NCBI RefSeq assembly: GCF_033097365.1
Contig: NZ_AP028461.1
Coordinates: 6,944,001 to 7,008,000 of the forward strand
Length of the DNA stretch: 64,000 nucleotides
Source: Actinoplanes sichuanensis
GTDB lineage: Bacteria > Actinomycetota > Actinomycetes > Mycobacteriales > Micromonosporaceae
Reading direction: 5' to 3'
This document shows positions 41,744-50,943 of this stretch, in pieces. The stretch's first letter is position 1. Each line of letters starts with the position of its first letter. The notes beneath the pieces were generated by a model. The model worked only from the letters and a program-made list of their open reading frames with translations. It was not told the origin of the DNA and ran no database searches. A program made the position numbers and the translations under genes.

Positions 41744-43549
41744 ATGTCAGCAACACTCCGGGGCCGCACGCTGCGCCGATCCCTCGGCGCCGCCGGTCTC
41801 TCCGGCCTGGTGGCGGCCGGTCTGTTCCTCTCCATCGGTACGGCCGAGGCCGCCACGCTGTTCAGTGCCGACTTCGAATCCGGCAGCACCAGCGGATGGT
41901 CGAAATCGGGCGGCACATGGTCGGTGGTGAGCGACGGAACGCAGGCCATACAGCAGTCCGACACGTCCAGTGAACGGGCCCGCCAGTTCGCCGGAACCAC
42001 CTCCTGGACGAACTACTCGGTGCAGGCCCGGGTCAAGGCGACCGCCTTCGGATCCAGCGCCGGTGTGGTCGCGCTGACCGGCCGGGCCGCCGGTTCCACG
42101 AAGATGTACCGGCTGTCGCTGACCGGCGCCAACCGGGTGCAGTTGGAGACCATGAACGGCAGCGCCGTGACGGTTCTGGGCAGCCTCAGCCAGACCATCT
42201 CGACCAGCACGTACTACACGCTGAAGCTGTCGTTCAGCGGGACCACGATCAGTGGCTCGGTGAACGGGACGAGCGTCGGATCGGCCACCGACAGCACCAT
42301 CACGGCCGGGCGGATCGGGCTGCTCACCGAGTACGCGGCCGGCCGTTTCGACGACATCGTGGTCGACGACGGAGTGAGCACCCCGTCCTCCCCCACGACC
42401 TCACCGTCGTCCTCCCCCTCCACCTCCACCTCGCCCTCGGCCTCCTCCAGCCCGCCGCCGTCCTCCAGCGCCCTCTATGTGGCGCCCGGCGGCACGGACG
42501 GCGCGGCCGGCACGATCTCCGCACCGACCACGCTGACCTCCGCGATCACCCGGATCGCCGCGGGCGGCACGATCTACCTGCGCGGTGGCACTTACAACCA
42601 CTCGGCGACGATCAACATCCCGGCCGGCAACAACGGGTCGTCCGGCGCCCTGAAGACGATCGCCGCCTACAACGGCGAGAAGCCGGTGTTGAACTTCTCG
42701 GCGCAGGCCGAGGACCCGGCCGCCCGCGGCCTGGCCGTCAACGGCAACTACTGGAAGGTGTACGGGCTGACCGTCGAGCGGGCCGGGGACAACGGCATCT
42801 TCGTCGGTGGCAGCAACAACGTCCTGGAGCGGACGATCACTCGCTACAACCGGGACACCGGTCTGCAGCTGTCCCGGATCGCGTCGGACACCCCGAACTC
42901 GCAGTGGCCGGCCAACAACCTGATCCTCAGCGCCGAGTCACACGACAACGCCGACTCCGACGGTGAGGACGCGGACGGTTTCGCCGCCAAGCTGACGGTC
43001 GGTTCGGGCAACGTGTTCCGGTACGCGGTGTCGCACAACAACATCGACGACGGCTGGGACCTGTACACCAAGACCGACACCGGCGCGATCGGCGTGGTGA
43101 CGATCGAGGACTCGCTCGCCTACAACAACGGCACGCTCAGCGACGGCTCGACGGCCGGCAACGGCGACCGCAACGGGTTCAAGCTCGGCGGCGAGGACAT
43201 CGCGGTCAACCACATCGTGCGGCGGACCATCGCCTACAAGAACGGCAAGCACGGGTTCACCTACAACAGCAACCCGGGCTCGCTGGCCATCTCGAACAAC
43301 CTGAGCATCGACAACACCGAGCGCAACTTCAACTTCGACGCCGGTACGTCGGTCTTCCGCAACAACACGTCGTGCCGCTACTCCAGTGGCACGAACGACC
43401 GGATCATCGGCAACGCGGACTCCACCAACCAGTTCTGGTCGGGTACGAACGGGTCGCGCTGCTCCTCGTACAGCGGCGCTCTGGCCTGGTCGTTCGCCTC
43501 GGACGGCAGGCTGGCCGTGACCATCGGCGGGGTCGCCGTCTCGCTCTGA
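41744..43549 (+). CDS. Secreted pectate lyase, PL9-type beta-helix, with N-terminal beta-sandwich
   Basis: 601 aa from ATG 41744, preceded by AAGGAG; an in-frame ATG at 41681 would add a non-signal stretch. The signal peptide is about residues 1-36 (ends AEAA). Residues 38-205 form a concanavalin-like sandwich (ADFESGSTSGWSKSGGTW, VNGTSVGSATDSTITAGRIGL). A Ser/Pro/Thr linker (about 208-243) leads to a right-handed beta-helix (245-600). PL9 hallmarks are DGFAAKLTVGSGNVFRYAVSHNNIDDGWDLYTK and GDRNGFKLGGEDIAVNH, including the Asp calcium site and catalytic Lys region. It degrades pectate outside the cell and is unrelated to sterols. A long hairpin follows. Confidence 0.9.
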   Translation: MSATLRGRTLRRSLGAAGLSGLVAAGLFLSIGTAEAATLFSADFESGSTSGWSKSGGTWSVVSDGTQAIQQSDTSSERARQFAGTTSWTNYSVQARVKATAFGSSAGVVALTGRAAGSTKMYRLSLTGANRVQLETMNGSAVTVLGSLSQTISTSTYYTLKLSFSGTTISGSVNGTSVGSATDSTITAGRIGLLTEYAAGRFDDIVVDDGVSTPSSPTTSPSSSPSTSTSPSASSSPPPSSSALYVAPGGTDGAAGTISAPTTLTSAITRIAAGGTIYLRGGTYNHSATINIPAGNNGSSGALKTIAAYNGEKPVLNFSAQAEDPAARGLAVNGNYWKVYGLTVERAGDNGIFVGGSNNVLERTITRYNRDTGLQLSRIASDTPNSQWPANNLILSAESHDNADSDGEDADGFAAKLTVGSGNVFRYAVSHNNIDDGWDLYTKTDTGAIGVVTIEDSLAYNNGTLSDGSTAGNGDRNGFKLGGEDIAVNHIVRRTIAYKNGKHGFTYNSNPGSLAISNNLSIDNTERNFNFDAGTSVFRNNTSCRYSSGTNDRIIGNADSTNQFWSGTNGSRCSSYSGALAWSFASDGRLAVTIGGVAVSL

Positions 43550-43560
43550 CCCCCGGTCTC

Positions 43561-43596
43561 GCAGTGGGGCGCTCACCTCGGTGGGCGCCCCACTGC
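43561..43596. terminator. Long bidirectional hairpin terminator
   Basis: GCAGTGGGGCGC (43561-43572) pairs perfectly with GCGCCCCACTGC (43585-43596), and the loop contains a further CACC/GGTG stem. It lies between the convergent pectate lyase gene and the anti-sigma-like gene. Confidence 0.9.
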
Positions 43597-43599
43597 CGT

Positions 43600-44229
43600 T
43601 CACTTCGGAATCGTGTAGTCCGGCGGGAAGAGCTTGCACGGCTCCGGGTAGCCGTCGAACAGGCCCATCCTCACCATCCGGCCGGGCTCGCCGGTTTCCT
43701 GGTTGATCTCCTCGAAGATGACGAAATGCAGGGCGGAGCCGGCCGGCATCAGATCCCGGCGAACGGCCCAGGTGATCTCACCGGGCTTCGCGGGGACATT
43801 GCTGTGCGGCATGACGTCGTACATGTTCGGCAGGCCCTCCTTCTCGTTCTGGCAGCCGACGACCTTCTGCTCCTCGGGGACCTTGACGAACTCGACCAGG
43901 GCCGGGACCCCCGCCTTCTTCAGGGCGGCGTTCAGCTCGTCGGCGTCGACCAGCTGCCGGATCGAGAAGACGACCGTGTCCTCCTGGCGGGAGTCGACAG
44001 TCCAGGCGGCGACCTGGATCAGGCCGTGTTCCGGTTCGGCCGGGCGGCTCAGGGTCAGGCCGGCGGTCACCCCGGCGGCCAGTACCGCCACACCGAGGGC
44101 GGCGACTGTCCGGCGACGGCGGCGCACGCCTCGGCCACGGCTGGTGATGGCGTCCAGGCTCTCGCCCATGTGCACCTGGTCGAACTCGGTGCGGACGCGG
44201 GCGTACAGATCGTCGTCGTGGTCGATCAC
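43600..44229 (-). CDS. Single-pass membrane protein downstream of ECF sigma factor (possible anti-sigma)
   Basis: 209 aa from GTG 44229, overlapping the sigma-factor stop. An N-terminal cytoplasmic segment of about 38 residues (DDLYARVRTEFDQVHMGESLDAI) is followed by a basic stretch RGRGVRRRRR and one membrane helix (about 40-60, VAALGVAVLAAGVTAGLTL). The outside part has two cysteines (VVGCQNEK, EPCKLF). It lacks the zinc anti-sigma HxxxCxxC motif. Context suggests it regulates the sigma factor, but sequence alone does not prove it. Confidence 0.7.
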   Translation of the reverse strand: MIDHDDDLYARVRTEFDQVHMGESLDAITSRGRGVRRRRRTVAALGVAVLAAGVTAGLTLSRPAEPEHGLIQVAAWTVDSRQEDTVVFSIRQLVDADELNAALKKAGVPALVEFVKVPEEQKVVGCQNEKEGLPNMYDVMPHSNVPAKPGEITWAVRRDLMPAGSALHFVIFEEINQETGEPGRMVRMGLFDGYPEPCKLFPPDYTIPK

Positions 44230-44753
44230 AGCTTCTGCTCCTGTTCGAGGACTGGTGTCAGGTGCGCCCGGAGGGCTCGGGTGGCGCGGGCCAGGTGGGC
44301 GGTCACGGTTCCGGCGGCGATGCCCAGGGTCCGTGCGGTGGTGTCGCTGTCCAGGTCGAGGAAGACGCGCAGCACGAACACTTCGCGCTGGCGGGTGGGC
44401 AGCGACCGCAGTGCCGCCATCACCCGTGGGTCGGGCAGGTGGTCGCCGGTGTCGTCGCGGCCGGAATCCGGCGTGGCCGGTTCGGGCACCTCCCGGCGTC
44501 GGCGGCGCCACCAGGAGATGTGCGTGTTCAGGGCGGTGCGGACCACCCACGCCCGCGGTGACGGGTGCCGGGCGACGGTGGACCAGGAGGCCCAGGCCCG
44601 GGCGAACGCCTCCGCGACCGCGTCCTCGGCGACCTGGCGGTTGCCGATGGCGGCCACCGCCGCGCGCAGGCAGTCGTCCCGGGCGCTCTCGTAGAAGGCG
44701 GCGAACTCCGCCCGTTGTTGTCCCACGCTGGTACTACGCCGGAGTCCCGCCAT
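44226..44753 (-). CDS. ECF-type RNA polymerase sigma factor (SigE/SigM-like)
   Basis: 175 aa. Region 2 is seen at FYESARDDCLRAAVAAIGNRQVAEDAVAEAFARAWASW (about 20-58) and region 4 at ALRSLPTRQREVFVLRVFLDLDSDTTARTLGIAAGTVTAHLARATRALRAHL (about 112-163), the latter with the HTH that reads the -35 element. There is no C-terminal extension. It overlaps the following membrane-protein gene by 4 bp, a usual sigma/anti-sigma layout. Divergent from the MarR gene across an AT-rich palindrome. Confidence 0.9.
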   Translation of the reverse strand: MAGLRRSTSVGQQRAEFAAFYESARDDCLRAAVAAIGNRQVAEDAVAEAFARAWASWSTVARHPSPRAWVVRTALNTHISWWRRRRREVPEPATPDSGRDDTGDHLPDPRVMAALRSLPTRQREVFVLRVFLDLDSDTTARTLGIAAGTVTAHLARATRALRAHLTPVLEQEQKL

Positions 44754-44782
44754 TCACTTACCTCATCATGGAAAAAATCGTG

Positions 44783-44804
44783 ACAGTGCTTATATAAGTG
44801 CTGT
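44783..44804. promoter_or_regulatory. 22-bp AT-rich palindrome, MarR operator candidate
   Basis: ACAG-TG-CTTATATAAG-TG-CTGT: the outer ACAG/CTGT and inner CTTATATAAG are symmetric, 18 of 22 positions. It lies 12 bp before the MarR ATG, where autoregulation by MarR proteins is normal. Confidence 0.7.
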
Positions 44805-44816
44805 TACATTCTTCGG

Positions 44817-45317
44817 ATGACCGATGACTGGCTGGCCGACCCGACCGAGGAGAGCGTGTGGCGGCCCTGGCGGCTGTTGCAGGCGGCGATGGATGCCGAG
44901 ATCGCCCGGGTCTACGCCGACGCGCGGATCGACGGGCTGAAACCGACCTGGGTGATGGAGCTGCTCCGACTGCACCACCGCGGGCCGATGACGATCACCG
45001 AGCTGGCCGAGTCGGTGCAGATCACCCACTCCGGGATGAGTCAGAAGGTGTCCGCGATGCGGGCGGGCGGCTGGGTCCGTACCGTGGCCGGGGTCGACGC
45101 CCGCACCAGAAAGGTCGAGCTGACCGCGAAGGCCGAGGCCGTGGTGCGCAGGCTGGCCGCCGAATGGCGGGCCACCGAGGCGGCGATCGCCGAGATCGAA
45201 TCGGAGATCCCCTACCCGCTGAGCCGGGTGGTCCGCGACATCGAGGCGGCGCTGGCGCGGCGGAGCCTGCACACGCGGATCAGTGAGCGGCTGGCCGGAG
45301 ACCCGGCATGGCAGTGA
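44817..45317 (+). CDS. MarR-family transcriptional regulator
   Basis: 166 aa. The winged helix spans about residues 48-112: TWVMELLRLHHRGPMTITELAESVQITHSGMSQKVSAMRAGGWVRTVAGVDARTRKVELTAKAEAV, with the DxRxR-like wing (VDARTRKV). Helices at both ends form the dimer interface. It overlaps the downstream MFS transporter gene by 10 bp, so it most likely regulates this efflux gene together with its own promoter. Confidence 0.9.
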   Translation: MTDDWLADPTEESVWRPWRLLQAAMDAEIARVYADARIDGLKPTWVMELLRLHHRGPMTITELAESVQITHSGMSQKVSAMRAGGWVRTVAGVDARTRKVELTAKAEAVVRRLAAEWRATEAAIAEIESEIPYPLSRVVRDIEAALARRSLHTRISERLAGDPAWQ

Positions 45318-46522
45318 GCCGGGCGCTGCTCGACGTCGCTCCGCTGCGGACCTCGCCGGATTTCCGCCGGCTGTGGCTCGGCGGGCTGCTCTCCGGCCTG
45401 GGTGGGCAGATGGCCCTGGTGGCGGTGCTCTACCAGGTGTGGGAGTCGACCCGGAGCACGATCTGGACCGGTGCGGCGGGCCTGGCCCAGGCGCTGCCGA
45501 TCATCGTGTTCGGGCTGTTCGCCGGGGCGCTCGTGGACCGGGTCGATCGGCGACGGTTCTACCTGGTCACCAAGATCGGGCAGGCGGTCTGCGCGGTGCT
45601 GCTGACCGTGCAGGCGTTCGCCGGCGGGTCCGCGACGTCGGTGCTGGTCCTGGTGGCGGTGCAGTCGCTGTTCGTGGCCGGTGGCGCGCCGGCCTCGCGG
45701 ACGTTCCTGTCCCGGCTCCTCCCGGCCGAGCAGCTCGGCGCCGGGCTGGCGCTGAACCGGATCTCGTTTCAGGGCTCGATGCTGATCGGCCCGGCGCTCG
45801 GCGGTCTGGTGATCAGTGAGGTCGGGGTCGGCGGCTGTTTCCTGGTCCATACGGCCACGTTCGCGGTGGCGCTGTGGACGGCGATCCGCCTCCCGCCGAT
45901 GCCCGCCGCCGCCTCGCCCGGGCTCACCGGGGTGCTGGCCGGGCTGCGGTTCCTGGGTGCCAGCCGACCGGTGCGGGGCGCGCTGCTCACCGACCTGGCG
46001 GCCACCGTGCTGGCCATGCCGATCAGTCTGTTCCCGGTGGTGAACGCGGAACGGTTCGGCGACGACCCGCGCACGCTGGGCCTGTTCCTGACCGCGATCG
46101 CGGTGGGCGGGGTGGTGGCGTCGGCGTTGTCCGGCACGTTCACCCGGTCCCGGCGGCCCGGCGCGGTCATGCTGGCCGGTGCGCTGACCTGGGGTGTGGC
46201 GCTCGCCCTGTTCGGGCTCGCGTCGAACGCGTGGGTCGGGCTGGCGCTGCTCGCGGTGGCCGGGGCGGCCGACACGGTCGCCGTGGTGTCGCGCAGCACC
46301 GTGGTGCAGCGGCACACGCCCGACGAGTTCCTGGGCCGGGCGGCGGCCGCCGAGCAGATCGTCGGGCAGGCCGGCCCGGACGTCGGCAACATGCGCGCCG
46401 GCCTGGTCGCGGCCGGCAGCTCGGCCACGGCGGCGCTGGTCAGCGGCGGCCTGCTGTGTGTCGCGGCGGTGGCCGCGATCGCGGCCCGCACCCCGGACCT
46501 ACGAAAAGTCGATATACGGTAG
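45308..46522 (+). CDS. MFS transporter (efflux type)
   Basis: 404 aa with about twelve hydrophobic helices. The motif A region between helices 2 and 3 reads GALVDRVDRRRFYL, and a second conserved pattern GPALGGLVISEVG follows helix 4/5. It belongs to the MFS_3/enterobactin-exporter-like group. Co-transcribed with MarR (10-bp overlap), it probably exports a toxic compound that is the MarR ligand. A link to the sterol genes is not visible. Confidence 0.9.
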   Translation: MAVSRALLDVAPLRTSPDFRRLWLGGLLSGLGGQMALVAVLYQVWESTRSTIWTGAAGLAQALPIIVFGLFAGALVDRVDRRRFYLVTKIGQAVCAVLLTVQAFAGGSATSVLVLVAVQSLFVAGGAPASRTFLSRLLPAEQLGAGLALNRISFQGSMLIGPALGGLVISEVGVGGCFLVHTATFAVALWTAIRLPPMPAAASPGLTGVLAGLRFLGASRPVRGALLTDLAATVLAMPISLFPVVNAERFGDDPRTLGLFLTAIAVGGVVASALSGTFTRSRRPGAVMLAGALTWGVALALFGLASNAWVGLALLAVAGAADTVAVVSRSTVVQRHTPDEFLGRAAAAEQIVGQAGPDVGNMRAGLVAAGSSATAALVSGGLLCVAAVAAIAARTPDLRKVDIR

Positions 46523-46527
46523 GGCTG

Positions 46528-47100
46528 ATGCGTATTCCGACCGACCTCGAGATCCGGGCGCTGCACGAGCGGTTCGCCCCCACGCCGGAGGCTTTCGAGC
46601 TGGTGTGGACGCACTGTCAGATCGTCTGCCGGATCGCCGAGCGGGCCGTCGGCACCGACGGCCTCGACATGGACCTGGTGCGGGCCGGATGCCTGCTGCA
46701 CGACATCGGCGTGCACCGGCTCCGGCCGGGTGACCACTACGTGCGGCACGGGCTGCTCGGCTACCAGCTGCTCGGCGAGGCCGGGCTACCGGAGACGCTG
46801 CGCCGGTTCTGCTCGCACCACACCGGGGTCGGCATCACCCGCGACGACGTGCTCACCCAGCAACTTCCGCTGCCGGACTGCGACTTCCTCGCCGAGACGG
46901 TCGAGGAGGAGCTGGTCATGTTCGCCGACAAGTTCCACAGCAAGAGCACCCCGCCGCGGTTCCTGACGGCGGCCACGTTCGCGGAGCGGGTCGGCCGGTT
47001 CGGCGCGGAGAAGGTGAAGCGGTTCCAGACGTTGCTGGACCGGTTCGGCGATCCCGATCTGACCGATCTCTCCCTGGAGTACGGCCACCCGATCACCTGA
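46528..47100 (+). CDS. HD-domain phosphohydrolase
   Basis: 190 aa. The HD signature is complete: an early His (WTHCQIV, about residue 30), CLLHDIGVHR (His-Asp, about 58), then HGLLGYQLLGEAG and FCSHHTGVGI for the other metal ligands. Similar small HDIG proteins hydrolyse nucleotide or phosphoester substrates. It starts 5 bp after the MFS stop and can be read from the MarR operon. The substrate is unknown. Confidence 0.85.
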   Translation: MRIPTDLEIRALHERFAPTPEAFELVWTHCQIVCRIAERAVGTDGLDMDLVRAGCLLHDIGVHRLRPGDHYVRHGLLGYQLLGEAGLPETLRRFCSHHTGVGITRDDVLTQQLPLPDCDFLAETVEEELVMFADKFHSKSTPPRFLTAATFAERVGRFGAEKVKRFQTLLDRFGDPDLTDLSLEYGHPIT

Positions 47101-47109
47101 TCGACCGGC

Positions 47110-47159
47110 ACCGGGCCGCCCGGCCGCTCCTCGGCGAGGAAACGGCAGAGCGGCCCGGT
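47110..47159. terminator. Bidirectional stem-loop between HD and RDD genes
   Basis: ACCGGGCCGC (47110-47119) pairs with GCGGCCCGGT (47150-47159). The 30-base loop contains a small CCTC/GAGG hairpin. It lies between two convergent genes. Confidence 0.7.
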
Positions 47160-47164
47160 CGCGA

Positions 47165-47665
47165 TCAGCTGCGGACGACGAGCGTGCTGCAGACCTTGTC
47201 GGAGAAGGTCTGCTTCTTGGCGTCCCACAGCGGCCACAGGTAGCCGATGCAGCAGGCCAGGCCGTCGAGGATGTGGGCCAGGTCGCGCAGGAAGGCCTTA
47301 CCGGCACCGATCGGGTGGCCGGTCGCCTCGTTGAGGAGACGGATGTTCAGCGCCTTCTTGCCCCAGCTCTGCCCGGTCTTGCCGGCCTGGAACCACCGGT
47401 TGTACCCGCTCACGACGAACCCGGCGAGCAGGAACACGTAGTAGAGCGCGTTGGGCGTCTGCAGCCCGGTCACGTCGTCGGTGCTCATGCCGAGCAGCGT
47501 CGCGAGAAGGCTGAACGGCGCCACGATGAGGCCGTCGATCAGGTAAGCGCCGACACGGGAGCCCCAGCCGGCGAAGGCGGGAGCCGGCTGGCCGTAGGGC
47601 GACTGGCCGTACGGCTGCGGGGGAACCTGGCCCGAGTAGGGGTCACCAGGGGGCGGGTAGGTCAT
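47165..47665 (-). CDS. RDD-family membrane protein
   Basis: 166 aa. The N-terminus (1-30) is rich in Pro, Gly, Tyr and Gln. The RDD domain then starts GWGSRVGAYLIDGLIVAPFSLL, with the conserved Arg and Asp-x pair, continues NALYYVFLLAGFVVSGYNRWFQAGKTGQSWGKKALNIRLL (the typical GQSxGKxxxxxRV-like motif) and ends with a Cys-rich third helix region. Three to four membrane segments. Function of RDD proteins is varied (transport, sodium/proton exchange). It is followed on the minus strand after the DUF2752 gene, 12 bp apart. Confidence 0.88.
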   Translation of the reverse strand: MTYPPPGDPYSGQVPPQPYGQSPYGQPAPAFAGWGSRVGAYLIDGLIVAPFSLLATLLGMSTDDVTGLQTPNALYYVFLLAGFVVSGYNRWFQAGKTGQSWGKKALNIRLLNEATGHPIGAGKAFLRDLAHILDGLACCIGYLWPLWDAKKQTFSDKVCSTLVVRS

Positions 47666-47677
47666 CTCACTTGTTCC

Positions 47678-48082
47678 TTAAAAGATGTCCGGCTGGAGCC
47701 GGTGCATTTGAAAAAGCCAGCTCACGATGGCGAGCAGACCGGCCGCCCAGCCCGTCTGGCGACGTTGCGCAGACGACCACGGGCGAGGCGGCGCCAGCAC
47801 ACCCGCCGCACGCAGCGCCACGAGGACGCCGGATGCGACAGTGACCGCCGCCAGACCGAAGATCAGAGGATTCGCTTGGAGAGCCAGATCCCACCGGCCA
47901 CGGACCAGAGCCACCGCAGCGGTGGTCAGGCCACAGGCCGGGCACGGGATCCCGGTCACCGTCCGCAGCAGACAGGGGATTCCCAGGCCTGTGCCGGCGG
48001 TGACCGTCGGCCAGATCACCGCCCCTGCGGCGGCGAGGGCGCCGAAGCCGCCCACCCGCTCGGGGACGGAGAACTCACGCAT
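47678..48082 (-). CDS. DUF2752-family membrane protein
   Basis: 134 aa. The family motif GIPCPACGLTTAAVALVRGRWDLALQANPL (about 45-75) with its CPxCG pair is clear. Three membrane helices are predicted by eye (GGFGALAAAGAVIWP, LIFGLAAVTVASGVLVAL, TGWAAGLLAIVSWLF). Function unknown. It precedes the RDD gene with a 12-bp gap, so both form one small membrane-protein operon. Confidence 0.87.
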   Translation of the reverse strand: MREFSVPERVGGFGALAAAGAVIWPTVTAGTGLGIPCLLRTVTGIPCPACGLTTAAVALVRGRWDLALQANPLIFGLAAVTVASGVLVALRAAGVLAPPRPWSSAQRRQTGWAAGLLAIVSWLFQMHRLQPDIF

Positions 48083-48216
48083 GCACCTACCCCTTGATCT
48101 TTCGACAGGCAGAGATCATAAGGGCGGCGTCGATCCACGGCGACCCCATATACAGGGCAAATGTGACGGCCTTCGGTGGTATCTGCTCCCCGCGGGAGAC
48201 CAGCGCAGCCGGAGGG

Positions 48217-49440
48217 TCAGCGATACCGAACCGGCAGGTGCTTGATCCCGTTGATCCATCCGGAGCGTAGCCGTTGCGCCGGCCCGGCGAGCGTGATCCC
48301 CGGCATCTGGTCGGCGATGGCGTTGAAGATCAGATCGATCTCCAGCCGGGCCAGGTTGGCGCCGAGGCAGAAGTGCGCGCCGCTGCCACCGAAGCCGAGG
48401 TGCGGGTTGGGACTGCGGGTGATGTCGAACGTGTGCGGGTCGATGAACACCGCCTCGTCGTAGTTGGCCGACCCGTAGAACATGGCGACCCGCTGCCCCC
48501 GCGGAATCGGCACCCCGGCCAGCGACGTGTCGTGGGTGGTGGTCCGCTGGAAGACGTTGATCGGGCTGCCCCACCGCACGAACTCGTCGACGGCGGTCCG
48601 CGGCCGGGTCTGTTTGAACAGCTCCCACTGCTCGGGGTTCGACAGCAGCGCGTGCATGCCGTGCGAGATGGCGTTGCGGGTGGTCTCGTTGCCGGCGACG
48701 GCGAGCATCAGCACGAAGAACCCGAACTCGTCGACCGACAGGTGCTCCCCGGCGATCTCGGCCTTGACCAGGGTGGTGACGATGTCGTCGCGCGGGCAGG
48801 TCTGCCGTTCGTCGGCCATCTGCATGGCGTACCCGAGCAGGCCCATCGCGGATTCCATCGGGTCGGCGCCACTGAACTCGGGATCGTCGTACCCGATCAT
48901 CGAATTCGACCATTCGAAGACGTTGCCGCGGTCCTCCTGCGGCACGCCGAGCAGCTCGGCGATGGCTTGCAGGGGCAGTTCGCAGGCGACGTCGGTGACG
49001 AAATCGCCGTCCGGATCGATCGACGCCTCCGCCACGATCCGTTCGGCGCGCGCCTGCAACGCCGACCGCAGACTGTTGATCGCGCGCGGGGTGAAGCCCC
49101 GGGACACGATGGCGCGCTGCGCGGTGTGCTGCGGCGGGTCCATGTTGAGCAGGATGGCCTGCTGCATCTCGATGCCCTCGCGGGTCATGTCGGGCTGGAA
49201 CCGGGCGATCGCGGTGTTCTCCCGGCTGGAGAACGTCTCGCTGTTACGGGACACCGCCATCACGTCGGCGTGCCGGGTGACCGCCCAGTAGCCCTCGTCG
49301 TCGAACCCGGCGCTGCCGCGCACCTGCGGGATCCAGCAGACCGGGTCGTCGCGGCGCATCTCGGCGAACTCGGCGTGCGGGATGCCGTGCAGGTAGATGT
49401 CCGGATCGGTGGGGTCGATGCGGGTGCGCGGCTCGGCCAC
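48217..49440 (-). CDS. cyp125: CYP125 steroid C26-monooxygenase (cytochrome P450)
   Basis: 407 aa from GTG 49440, with AGGAGG just upstream; the frame continues far upstream without a stop, but that part is antisense to fadA5. The I-helix reads AVAGNETTRNAISHGMHALL, the ExxR is in DEFVRW, and the heme loop is FGGSGAHFCLGANLAR with Cys358. The block RLRSGWINGIKHLPV is specific to CYP125. The enzyme oxidises C26 of cholest-4-en-3-one stepwise to the acid. It is divergent to a fadA5 homologue, as Rv3545c/Rv3546 are, with KstR-type boxes in between. Confidence 0.93.
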   Translation of the reverse strand: MAEPRTRIDPTDPDIYLHGIPHAEFAEMRRDDPVCWIPQVRGSAGFDDEGYWAVTRHADVMAVSRNSETFSSRENTAIARFQPDMTREGIEMQQAILLNMDPPQHTAQRAIVSRGFTPRAINSLRSALQARAERIVAEASIDPDGDFVTDVACELPLQAIAELLGVPQEDRGNVFEWSNSMIGYDDPEFSGADPMESAMGLLGYAMQMADERQTCPRDDIVTTLVKAEIAGEHLSVDEFGFFVLMLAVAGNETTRNAISHGMHALLSNPEQWELFKQTRPRTAVDEFVRWGSPINVFQRTTTHDTSLAGVPIPRGQRVAMFYGSANYDEAVFIDPHTFDITRSPNPHLGFGGSGAHFCLGANLARLEIDLIFNAIADQMPGITLAGPAQRLRSGWINGIKHLPVRYR

Positions 49441-49452
49441 AGCTCCTCCTAC

Positions 49453-49466
49453 AGCAACAAGTTCTA
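49453..49466. promoter_or_regulatory. KstR-type box (one mismatch) before cyp125
   Basis: AGCAACAAGTTCTA fits the consensus except the first base. It lies 12 bp upstream of the cyp125 GTG. A degenerate half-site (TAGAAC followed by TTG instead of GTT) is at 49486-49499. Confidence 0.7.
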
Positions 49467-49500
49467 CCGATTCAAACACGTGACCTAGAACATTTGGTAG

Positions 49501-50661
<1,161 letters not shown>

Positions 50662-50672
50662 AGGAGCCGACC

Positions 50673-50840
50673 GTGGTCCCGTTCAAATTCCTCCTGCTCA
50701 GCGCGGCCCTCGCGGCCATCCTGGCGGCCATCGGCGTCACCGCCGTGATGGCCGCGCTCAACCCCAGCGCCAGCGAGGTCGCCAGCAACGTCAGCAACAA
50801 CGACCCGCTGACCCCGCCCGAGTTCTACGGCACGCGATAG
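50673..50840 (+). CDS. Small single-pass membrane peptide, DUF2613-like
   Basis: 55 aa from GTG 50673, with GAGGAG at 50661-50666. One hydrophobic helix (residues 5-30, FLLLSAALAAILAAIGVTAVMAAL) is followed by an Asn/Ser-rich segment and the C-terminal motif DPLTPPEFYGTR. Small DUF2613-type proteins of actinobacteria have this layout; the assignment is from memory of the pattern. It is co-transcribed with fadA5 and sits before a very strong terminator. A role as a small accessory membrane protein of the sterol system is possible. Confidence 0.72.
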   Translation: MVPFKFLLLSAALAAILAAIGVTAVMAALNPSASEVASNVSNNDPLTPPEFYGTR

Positions 50841-50845
50841 TCACC

Positions 50846-50885
50846 ATCGATCGTCTCTCCCGCTTCGGCGGGAGAGACGATCGAT
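50846..50885. terminator. Very strong hairpin terminator with TTCG loop
   Basis: 18-bp perfect stem, ATCGATCGTCTCTCCCGC (50846-50863) with its exact complement at 50868-50885, closed by TTCG. It lies 5 bp after the small-peptide gene and before the convergent DUF3068 gene, so it works in both directions. Confidence 0.95.
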
Positions 50886-50943
50886 CATGTGGTACGGCCA
50901 CGCCCCAACAGTCGAAGCCGGCAACGGCAGGCCGTCCCCGGTG

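Noticed and set aside
49486..49499. Third KstR-like site between cyp125 and fadA5
   Set aside because: TAGAAC half is good but GTT is replaced by TTG, so only a half-site; not listed as a separate box.
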